Source: Planctomycetota bacterium
GTDB lineage: Bacteria > Planctomycetota > PUPC01 > DSUN01
DNA: 5,996 bases
Assembly: GCA_016872875.1 (NCBI GenBank)
Contig: VGYW01000488.1
Coordinates: forward strand, 1 to 5,996
Reading direction: 5' to 3'
In this document: in pieces, positions 1 through 5,192 of the stretch
Layout of the letters: the number at the start of each line of letters is the position of its first letter
Numbering within the stretch: position 1 is the stretch's first letter
The notes under the pieces: generated by a model
The model's input: only the letters and a program-made list of their open reading frames with translations
The model's database searches: none
What the model was told of the DNA's origin: nothing
Position numbers and translations under genes: made by a program

Positions 1-166
1 ACCCTGGGCCCCTCGAAAAAGGCCGCTTGAAATCTCTCCGAAAAACACGATTCTGGATGTTTGTAGGCCTACGTTACCTCCCGTCCTCATTTGCGGCCTT
101 GCCCCTTGGTTGCGGCTTGCCGCGATGGGCCAATCTGTGCAATCTGTGGGCAGGGTCTTCCTCCCC
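1..166. other. Non-coding stretch downstream of leuC
   Basis: I see no convincing gene here. A leuD small subunit would be expected just downstream of leuC on the minus strand, but no LeuD-like start can be read in these bases. Small structural items are visible: a perfect 10-bp palindrome GTAGGCCTAC at 63-72, an inverted repeat GCGGC-TT-GCCGC at 112-123 without a following T-run, and two tandem copies of CAATCTGTG at 131-148. None is a clear terminator. A short plus-strand open frame over 27-239 has no Shine-Dalgarno sequence or recognisable motif and runs into the 3' end of leuC, so it is not called. Confidence 0.5.
131..148. repeat. Tandem 9-mer CAATCTGTG x2
   Basis: Two perfect head-to-tail copies of CAATCTGTG lie 19 bases beyond the leuC stop codon, followed by GG. 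This is a direct observation. Such a short repeat could be chance or the edge of a dispersed intergenic repeat; the window holds no further copy that I can see. Confidence 0.5.
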
Positions 167-1429
167 TCAGATTTCCTCCGGGGACGCGATACGGCCGAGG
201 ACGGCGGAGGCAGCCACGACCGCGGGATTGGCCAAGTAGACGAAGCTCTTGAGGTGGCCCATGCGCCCCTCGAAGTTGCGGTTGGTGGTCGAGATGCAAG
301 TCTCGCCCGCGGCCAGCACGCCCATGTGGCCGCCCAGGCACGGGCCGCACGTGGGGGTCGAGAAGACACCGCCCGCCTCGACGAACACCTCGTCCAGCCC
401 CTCGCTGATGCAGCGGCGATAGCCCTCCAGGGACGACGGGATGACGATGAGCCGCACGTCGCGGTGGACCCTGCGCCCCGCGATGACCTCCGCGGCCTGC
501 TTGATGTCCTCGTATCGCCCATTGGTGCAGGAGCCGATGAAGGCCTGGTCAATCCGAACCCCGCGCAGCTCGCCCACGGGCTTCACGTTGCTCGGCAGGT
601 GCGGGCAAGCCACCTGCGGCTCCAGCTCGCCCACGTTGATCTCGTGGACCGCCCTGTATTCGGCGTCGGGGTCGCTCTGGTAGATGCGGGAAGGGCGGCG
701 GCCGCGGTCCTTGAGGAACGCGGCGGTGGTGGCGTCGTGGGCGATGATGCCGCTCTTGGCCCCCGCCTCGATTGCCATGTTGCACATCGTCAGGCGGCCG
801 TGAATGGGCAGGGCGTCAATCGCCTCGCCCGTGAACTCCATCGCGCAGTAGAGGGCGCCGGAGACGCCGATTCGGCCAATCGTGGCGAGAATGTAGTCCT
901 TCCCCTCCACCCAACTGTTGTTCGGCTTGCCGTAATAGACGAACTTGATGCTCTGGGGCACCCTGAGCCAGGTCTGGCCGAGGGCGAAGATGACGCCGAC
1001 GTCGGTGGAGCCCATGCCCGTGGCGAATGCGCCGAGCGCGCCGTTGGTGCACGAGTGCGAATCGGCCCCCACCATCACGTCGCCCGCCACGCAATGCCCC
1101 TCGTCGGGCACCAGGCTGTGGCACACGCAGGCGCGGCCAAGCTCGTAGTAGAAGGGCAGACGGTGCTTGCGGGCGAACTCGCGGAGCCGCTTCGCCTGCT
1201 CGGCCGCCTTGATGTCCTTGTTCGGCACATAGTGGTCGGGGATGAGCACGATCCGTTCGGGGTCGAACACCCGAGCCGCCCCCGTCCGCTCGAAGCACTC
1301 GATGGCCAGCGGCGCCGTGATGTCGTTCGCCATCACCGCGTCCACGGGCACGAACTGGAACTCGCCCGGGCGCACCGCCTCCGTGCCCACGTGTGCCGCG
1401 ATGATCTTCTCGGTAATCGTCATTCCCAC
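167..1429 (-). CDS. leuC: 3-isopropylmalate dehydratase / homoaconitase-type large subunit (LeuC/HacA family)
   Basis: This is the large, iron-sulfur subunit of an aconitase-superfamily hydro-lyase. The usual family reaction is isomerisation of 2-isopropylmalate to 3-isopropylmalate in cytosolic leucine synthesis, and close relatives act on homocitrate or methylated malates. The 420-residue length fits the short archaeal/thermophile-type LeuC rather than the roughly 466-residue enterobacterial form. Visible motifs are DHYVPNK at 65-71, GADSHSCTNGALGAFATG at 121-138 (substrate and active-site loop), GSCTNGR at 299-305 and TPTCGPCLGG at 358-367. Cys301, Cys361 and Cys364 are the expected 4Fe-4S ligands, and STTNRNFEGRMG at 380-391 is the conserved C-terminal motif. 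The start is GTG at 1429 because GGAG (minus strand, 1437-1440) lies 7 bases upstream; an in-frame ATG two codons later (1423) is the alternative. No LeuD partner is in the window, so substrate specificity, which the small subunit largely sets, stays open. Family assignment is firm; exact substrate is inference. Confidence 0.93.
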   Translation of the reverse strand: MGMTITEKIIAAHVGTEAVRPGEFQFVPVDAVMANDITAPLAIECFERTGAARVFDPERIVLIPDHYVPNKDIKAAEQAKRLREFARKHRLPFYYELGRACVCHSLVPDEGHCVAGDVMVGADSHSCTNGALGAFATGMGSTDVGVIFALGQTWLRVPQSIKFVYYGKPNNSWVEGKDYILATIGRIGVSGALYCAMEFTGEAIDALPIHGRLTMCNMAIEAGAKSGIIAHDATTAAFLKDRGRRPSRIYQSDPDAEYRAVHEINVGELEPQVACPHLPSNVKPVGELRGVRIDQAFIGSCTNGRYEDIKQAAEVIAGRRVHRDVRLIVIPSSLEGYRRCISEGLDEVFVEAGGVFSTPTCGPCLGGHMGVLAAGETCISTTNRNFEGRMGHLKSFVYLANPAVVAASAVLGRIASPEEI

Positions 1430-1454
1430 GGCTTCGCTCCATCCTCTTCACTCC

Positions 1455-1483
1455 CTTATACCAAAAACCGGCAGCCCTGGCAA
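1455..1483 (-). promoter_or_regulatory. Sigma-70-type promoter of leuC, extended -10
   Basis: Reading the minus strand, TTGCCA (1483-1478, 5 of 6 to TTGACA) is followed after exactly 17 bases by TATAAG (1460-1455, 5 of 6 to TATAAT). The -10 is preceded by TGG, giving an extended -10 (TGnTATAAG). Transcription would start near 1448, leaving a leader of about 19 bases that carries the GGAG ribosome site. No leucine-codon leader peptide or attenuator fits in so short a leader. The call rests on consensus match and position. Confidence 0.65.
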
Positions 1484-1545
1484 AACCGAGTGCCCCACTG
1501 TCGCCAGCCGTTTTGGTTGCGAAGCGAAGGTGCGCGTGACCGGCC

Positions 1546-1574
1546 TTGCGCCGCACAACCTGGCGCGCTAGAAT
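1546..1574 (+). promoter_or_regulatory. Candidate promoter of the MNT/HEPN pair
   Basis: TTGCGC (1546-1551) and TAGAAT (1569-1574) are 17 bases apart. The -10 is 5 of 6 to consensus, the -35 only 3 of 6 but with the TTG core. The predicted transcription start is near 1581, about 37 bases ahead of the MNT start codon. It is divergent from the leuC promoter, with the two -35 boxes about 60 bases apart. Confidence 0.45.
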
Positions 1575-1617
1575 GCTGCTGGCATCGGATAGCCGGCACA
1601 GGAGAGGAGAATGGTCT

Positions 1618-1938
1618 ATGGCGATTGACGATGGCCTATTGAGCGAAATCGTGCGGCGCCTTCTGGCGGTCGCCGCCCTGGAGCGCATCATCCTCTTCGG
1701 CTCTGCGGCGACCGGGCAGATGACCCCGGACAGCGACATTGACCTGCTCGTCGTCGAGAGGTCGCCCGGCGACCCTCGCACCGAGGCCGTGCGGCTCCGC
1801 GGAGCACTGCGCGGCCTGGGGCGGCCCTTCGACGTCATCGTCCTCTCCGCCGACCAGTTCGAGGAGAGCCGCAACGGCATCGGCGGCATCGCCTATCCAG
1901 CAACCAAGTACGGCAAGGCCATCTATGAAGCCGCCTGA
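1618..1938 (+). CDS. Minimal nucleotidyltransferase (MNT, MntA-like antitoxin)
   Basis: A 106-residue protein of the DNA polymerase beta-like nucleotidyltransferase superfamily, the MNT type that pairs with HEPN proteins. In characterised MNT/HEPN modules the MNT protein adds AMP to the HEPN RNase and silences it. The signature is complete: ILFGSA at 25-30 gives G28-S29, ten residues follow, then D40-I-D42, an exact GSX10DXD. A third acidic residue, Asp72 in FDVIVL, is where the third metal ligand is expected. The ATG at 1618 is chosen because AGGAG (1605-1609) lies 8 bases upstream; an ATG at 1611 is out of frame and stops at once. The stop overlaps the next gene by 14 bases, typical of a translationally coupled pair. 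Family assignment is strong; the antitoxin role is inference, and its partner looks broken. Confidence 0.85.
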   Translation: MAIDDGLLSEIVRRLLAVAALERIILFGSAATGQMTPDSDIDLLVVERSPGDPRTEAVRLRGALRGLGRPFDVIVLSADQFEESRNGIGGIAYPATKYGKAIYEAA

Positions 1939-2116
1939 CCAAGTGAAGCGGGAGCTCGTGCAACAGTGGGTCAGCCTGGCGGACGAGGACCTCTCCACGG
2001 CACGGGACCTGTTGACCACGGAGCCGAAGCATCCCAGGGCCGCCACGTTCCACGCTCAGCAGGCATCGGAGAAGTTCCTCAAGGCGTTTCTTGTCGAACG
2101 TCAGAGTTTCGCCTAA
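1925..2116 (+). pseudogene. Truncated HEPN-domain protein (HepT-like toxin remnant)
   Basis: This 63-residue product begins inside the end of the MNT gene (14-base overlap) and reads as the N-terminal half of a HEPN domain. It shows a helix around 13-31 with WVSLADEDLSTARDLL and then the family-typical FHAQQASEKFLKAFL at 42-56. HEPN proteins of this class are usually about 110-135 residues, and the RX4-6H RNase motif lies in the C-terminal half. Here the frame ends with TAA at 2114-2116, directly after the second helix. Translation of the next 90 bases in the other frames shows nothing HEPN-like, so the loss looks like a deletion or replacement rather than a simple frameshift. The fragment is probably not a working nuclease. 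A short expressed peptide that still binds MNT cannot be excluded. Confidence 0.7.
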
Positions 2117-2118
2117 GC

Positions 2119-2161
2119 TCCGTCGCCCTCCCGGATCTCTCGAAGAGGACGGGGGAACGGA
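2119..2161 (+). other. Imperfect hairpin between the HEPN remnant and the next gene
   Basis: Three nested pairing blocks can be read. TCCG (2119-2122) pairs with CGGA (2158-2161). CTCCCG (2128-2133) pairs with CGGGGG (2150-2155, one G-T wobble). CTCT (2137-2140) pairs with AGAG (2144-2147) around a CGA loop. No T-run follows, so it is not a classical intrinsic terminator. It begins 2 bases after the HEPN stop and could separate transcription of the MNT/HEPN pair from the gene at 2207, or simply be GC-rich chance pairing. Confidence 0.35.
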
Positions 2162-2206
2162 GGCAGTGGAAAGCTAGATCTTGCGGCACCTGGGTAGGAG
2201 ACGAGG

Positions 2207-2797
2207 GTGTCCGAGCCGGTAAGCCCGTTCCACGGCCTCATCATCGACATCCAGGCGCTGCGCGAGAACCGCGACCCCGCGCCGCTCTTCGGGCGGCTCG
2301 ATGGCGACCTGCTGAGCGGCGAATACCACTTCACAAGCTCCGAGGCGACGCTGACGTTCATGAGCCGCTGCATCGAGAACGCCTGCTTCGCCGACCCAGG
2401 GCGCTGCACGCTCTATTCGGTCTTCCGCCGGCTGAGCCTGCTGGAGCCGCACCTCGACCACTACCACAAGCTCGCCGCCGTGGCACGCAGCATCTACATC
2501 ATCGGCGTGCCCGACGTGAAGATCGAGAAGTGGGCGCCAAACGTCCACCTAATCACGGAGGGTGTCCAGAAGCTCGGCAACAACTGGGTGACGATCAACA
2601 TCAGCCGCGACATCCACATGACCCTGCTCGCGGAGGAGCTTCCGCCCGAGGGGAAGCTGCCGCGCTACGTCGGCTTCTACACAGATAGCCGGGCGCTGAC
2701 CCGCCGGGTGATCCGCCAGCTTGTGGACATGAGCATCATCCGCCAGCCCGAGCTCTTCACCGAAGAACAGCTCGAAGTCCCCCAGCCACAGCCCTGA
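2207..2797 (+). CDS. DICT-like sensory domain protein, stand-alone
   Basis: A soluble 196-residue protein with no signal peptide or membrane segment. The middle and end resemble the DICT domain (a sensory domain named for its association with diguanylate cyclases and two-component systems). There is a strand SIYIIGVP at 95-102 after an A-rich helix (LAAVARS), then GNNWVTINIS at 124-133 with the conserved Trp127, an acidic helix MTLLAEELP at 138-146, and LPRYVGFYTD at 151-160 followed by a helix ending in LVDM. In known proteins DICT is usually fused to a signalling output domain; here it covers nearly the whole chain, so any output partner must be separate. The start is GTG at 2207 with AGGAG at 2196-2200, six bases upstream; the first in-frame ATG lies at residue 52, too deep in the fold. 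The gene ends 11 bases from the convergent esterase gene. The fold is a pattern match from memory and the function is unknown. Confidence 0.55.
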   Translation: MSEPVSPFHGLIIDIQALRENRDPAPLFGRLDGDLLSGEYHFTSSEATLTFMSRCIENACFADPGRCTLYSVFRRLSLLEPHLDHYHKLAAVARSIYIIGVPDVKIEKWAPNVHLITEGVQKLGNNWVTINISRDIHMTLLAEELPPEGKLPRYVGFYTDSRALTRRVIRQLVDMSIIRQPELFTEEQLEVPQPQP

Positions 2798-2808
2798 ACC
2801 AATCCTCT

Positions 2809-4977
2809 TCAATCGTCCTCGTCCTTCGTCCTCGTCCTCGTCCTCGACTCTTCTCGCCCCAGACTCAAGAACTCCACGATACGCGCAGCGGCATGCGGCG
2901 CGGCTGAGAGGGAGAGCTTCTCCGCCGCCCCCGCGGCCCGGTAGCTGGCCAGGGCGGGGGCGAGGAGTCTGGCCGCCTCGTCCGGGGCCAGCGGCTTCTT
3001 GCGCGAGCCGACCGCGTCGGCCCACAGCACCGGCCTCGGCGCGCACAGGGCGAGCCACTGGGGCACGTCGGCCGCCTTCAGCACGTTCGCGGGGTAAGCC
3101 CAGAGCGGCTGCGACGGCGGGTCCTCGATGGCCAGGGCAAGACTGGCCGGCGCGCCCTCGATGGCCGCCGCCGAGAGGTCGTCGGACAAGGCCGCCGCGA
3201 GCAGGGCGATCAGCCCCACGCTGCCGCGGGCGGCCGCGGCGACGCTCTCGCTGCCAACGTCGCGGCGCCCCTTGAACCAGCGTGCGGCGCAGAGGACGTC
3301 CCAGGCCTGCTGCGCGAGGAGCGGGCGGCCCAGGAGCACGGCGTCGCTCGCGCAATGGTTGAGCTTCACGCCCCCCTCGCCCAGCGCCCTGGGTTCGAGC
3401 GCGAGGACCGCGTGGCCGGCCTCCAGGAGCCCGCGAACGACGGGCGACACGCGCGCCGCGGACTTCCCGCCGTCGTCGAGGAAGATGACGGCCGGGGCAT
3501 TGGCCGCCGACTGCTTCGGGTGGATGAGGAGCGCGGGGACCTCCAGCGGCGGTGAGGCTTCGGTGGCGATAGCAAGACGCTCGACCTGGTGGCCCTGCCA
3601 GTCGAACCTGCCGAGCTCGCGCGCGGCGGCTCGCGGCGCGGCCGGCCGGCCACCGAGGGTCTCCCAGAGCCTTGCTCGCAACGCCCTCTCCACGGGCGGG
3701 TAGGCTGCGATCAGCCGCTCGCCTTCAGTCCTGATGAGTTCTGCATAGCTCCGGGCGCCATCGGGCAGCTTGCCCTCCTTCAGGCAGTAGAGGTCCTTGC
3801 TCTTCAGGTCGTCGGGCTCGACCTTTGGCTCGGGGAGGGGTGAGCCGTCGCCTCTGTCCATGAGCCACTTGGCGAGCCAGCCGCACGCGGCCTCGCGCAT
3901 CGGCTGCGCCCAGCCGTGGGGCAGCGGGGCCTCGAAGAGTCGCACGCGGTCCGCCGCGCCGCCAAAGGCATACACCTTCGCGGCCCGCTCCATCGTCTGG
4001 CGCGCGCCCGCGATGGGGAAGATGCCGTCCTTCGCGCCGTTGGCGGCCAGGAAGGGCCGCGGGGCGTTCAGCCCGATGATCTCGAACTCCTCCATGTGGC
4101 GGAGGATGCCGGGCATGTGGTTGCAGATGCAGTGGTCGCCGCCGTCCTTCACCCAGGCGTGGAAAGAGCAGACGAAGCAGCAGGCGGCGCCGGCGGCGAA
4201 GCGCGGCTCCAGGGGCATCGCGTAGAAGGTATTCTCGCCGCCGCCTGAGTTGCCCGTCAAACCGAGCCGCTTCGGGTCAACGTCGGGCCGGCTCACCAGG
4301 TAGTCCACCGCCCGAATCGTGTCCCACGTGATGAAGCCCTCATTCGTCCAGCCCACAAGGAGCGCGGGGTAGCCGACGGCGTGGGAGCAGCCTGGCAGCT
4401 TCCGCTCGCCCTGGCCTATCGGGTCGTAGGAGAGGACCACGAAGCCGTGGGCGACGAGGGCGAGTTGGCCGGCGCGATAGATGTTGTAGTTCTTCCCGTC
4501 GGGGATCGCGTGCCCGGGCACGACGATGACCGCGGGCTTGCGTTCCGGTCCGCCCTTGGGCGCATAGACGTTCGCCGTGACGAAGAAGCCCGCGCGGCTT
4601 TCGAACACCACGTTCTCGATGGTGTAGCCCTCGCGTTCCGCCCGGCCAGTCACGCGGGCGTTCAGCGGCGCGCGTTCGGGCCAGGGGCTGAGGCCGAGGG
4701 TAGCCTGAAGCTCGGCGGCGACGGTGCCTTTCCGCCTCTCCCACTCCTCTTTCGTGGCAGGGTCCGTTCGCCTCTCGCAGAGGGCGAGGCAAGCCTCGAT
4801 GTTGAAGCGGAGCGCGTTTGCGGAATCGGGCAGCCTGCCCTCGAACACACGCCAGGCAGCATCGTCAGGCATTGGTGGCTTGGCCTTTGGCGTATCCTGT
4901 TGTGCGATGCCGGCCGATGGCGGAAGCAGCGCGAGGCCGATGATAAGCCCACTCCACACCCAGCTCGCCTGAGCCAT
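2809..4977 (-). CDS. Secreted alpha/beta hydrolase, acetyl-xylan-esterase-like, with degenerate second hydrolase half
   Basis: A 722-residue exported protein. Residues 1-25 form a Sec signal peptide (hydrophobic core about 8-20, likely cleavage after AGIA; no lipobox Cys). The first hydrolase domain (about 110-375) has PGHAIPDG at 154-161 near the oxyanion region, the nucleophile elbow GNSGG with Ser244, Asp317 in AKDG and His354 in LPHGW, a complete Ser-Asp-His triad. It resembles carbohydrate-esterase-like hydrolases abundant in Planctomycetes, so ester removal from a polysaccharide is plausible but unproved. Residues about 457-707 look like a second hydrolase fold. Its elbow reads RGSVG (Ser586) with Arg in place of the first Gly, and a His is kept at 695, but no clear acidic partner is seen. 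The ATG at 4977 has AGGAGG at 4985-4990, seven bases upstream. Residues 711-721 are encoded by a hexamer repeat. Alternative family: dienelactone-hydrolase-like. Confidence 0.82.
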   Translation of the reverse strand: MAQASWVWSGLIIGLALLPPSAGIAQQDTPKAKPPMPDDAAWRVFEGRLPDSANALRFNIEACLALCERRTDPATKEEWERRKGTVAAELQATLGLSPWPERAPLNARVTGRAEREGYTIENVVFESRAGFFVTANVYAPKGGPERKPAVIVVPGHAIPDGKNYNIYRAGQLALVAHGFVVLSYDPIGQGERKLPGCSHAVGYPALLVGWTNEGFITWDTIRAVDYLVSRPDVDPKRLGLTGNSGGGENTFYAMPLEPRFAAGAACCFVCSFHAWVKDGGDHCICNHMPGILRHMEEFEIIGLNAPRPFLAANGAKDGIFPIAGARQTMERAAKVYAFGGAADRVRLFEAPLPHGWAQPMREAACGWLAKWLMDRGDGSPLPEPKVEPDDLKSKDLYCLKEGKLPDGARSYAELIRTEGERLIAAYPPVERALRARLWETLGGRPAAPRAAARELGRFDWQGHQVERLAIATEASPPLEVPALLIHPKQSAANAPAVIFLDDGGKSAARVSPVVRGLLEAGHAVLALEPRALGEGGVKLNHCASDAVLLGRPLLAQQAWDVLCAARWFKGRRDVGSESVAAAARGSVGLIALLAAALSDDLSAAAIEGAPASLALAIEDPPSQPLWAYPANVLKAADVPQWLALCAPRPVLWADAVGSRKKPLAPDEAARLLAPALASYRAAGAAEKLSLSAAPHAAARIVEFLSLGREESRTRTRTKDEDD
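2813..2846. repeat. TCGTCC hexamer tract at the 3' end of the esterase gene
   Basis: Five copies of TCGTCC plus a partial copy (2813-2818, 2819-2824, 2826-2831, 2832-2837, 2838-2843, then TCG), interrupted by one extra T at 2825. On the coding (minus) strand it reads as GAGGAC repeats. It encodes the tail RTRTRT and, after the single inserted base, KDEDD and stop. Without that base the frame would not stop at 2809-2811 but would run on into the convergent gene. Confidence 0.85.
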
Positions 4978-4997
4978 CTCAACACCTCCTGCGGATG

Positions 4998-5026
4998 AAT
5001 ATAGGGCACAGCAGCGGCGAGCGCAA
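4998..5026 (-). promoter_or_regulatory. Candidate promoter of the esterase gene
   Basis: On the minus strand TTGCGC (5026-5021) is followed after exactly 17 bases by TATATT (5003-4998, 5 of 6 to TATAAT). The predicted start of transcription is near 4991, directly ahead of the AGGAGG ribosome site (4990-4985), giving a very short leader. The -35 hexamer and spacing are the same as those proposed for the MNT gene. Confidence 0.5.
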
Positions 5027-5132
5027 GCTCACCTTTGGGGGCGGCTCTGACACCCTGTCGGTGCTGCGCGTCGTTGCCAACGCACCGAGGCAGGCGCAAC
5101 AAGCGCATGGCTGAACCACCTTGAGTGGCCAT
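5027..5132. other. Intergenic region between esterase promoter and repeat array
   Basis: No gene is supported here. GAGGCAGGCGC at 5087-5097 matches the start of the 37-bp segments of the downstream array (GGAGGCAGGCGC), but the 24 bases before it are not palindromic, so it may be a stray fragment of an old repeat unit or chance. Confidence 0.4.
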
Positions 5133-5156
5133 CTGAGGACGTCGCGGCTTCCGCAA
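5133..5156. repeat. Decayed tenth copy of the array palindrome
   Basis: Aligned without gaps to the 24-bp palindrome of the array, this stretch matches at 16 of 24 positions, including GGAC, TCGCG, TCCG and the final AA. It starts 60 bases before the first clear unit, one base off the 61-bp period. The bases after it (for example GGCGCCTGCCGCCTCG at 5171-5186) also resemble the 37-bp segment with small indels. It reads as an eroded edge unit. Because the spacing guided the search, the match is suggestive rather than proven. Confidence 0.5.
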
Positions 5157-5192
5157 CCCACAAGAGCCGTGGCGCCTGCCGCCTCGTTCTTG

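Noticed and set aside
1461..1516. Imperfect inverted repeat CCAAAA(A)CCG / CCGTTTTGG over the leuC promoter as an operator
   Set aside because: The arms are about 40 bases apart, need an indel to pair and are A/T-run driven; too weak to call a regulator site.
1611..1627. ATG at 1611 as the MNT start
   Set aside because: That frame reads MVYGD and stops at once; the ATG at 1618 has AGGAG at a suitable 8-base distance and leads into the nucleotidyltransferase fold.
110..1642. 510-codon plus-strand open frame antisense to leuC
   Set aside because: It mirrors the well-conserved leuC gene, has low-complexity His/Arg/Ala-rich composition and no family motif; it is a shadow frame of GC-rich DNA.
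816..1889. 357-codon minus-strand open frame overlapping leuC and the MNT gene
   Set aside because: It lies out of frame with leuC and antisense to MNT, both of which carry full motifs; its composition is Arg/Gly-rich shadow sequence.
2036..2053. RAATFH in the HEPN remnant (residues 38-43) as the RX4-6H RNase motif
   Set aside because: It fits the spacing by chance but lies in the N-terminal FHAQQASEK helix, whereas the catalytic motif of HEPN toxins lies in the missing C-terminal half.
2798..2808. Bidirectional terminator between the convergent genes
   Set aside because: The gap is only 11 bases, with no stem or T-run, and the neighbouring hexamer tract is not self-complementary.
2549..3355. 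268-codon minus-strand frame overlapping the esterase 3' end and the DICT-like gene
   Set aside because: Arg/Pro/Gly-rich shadow frame covering two genes supported by motifs and ribosome sites.
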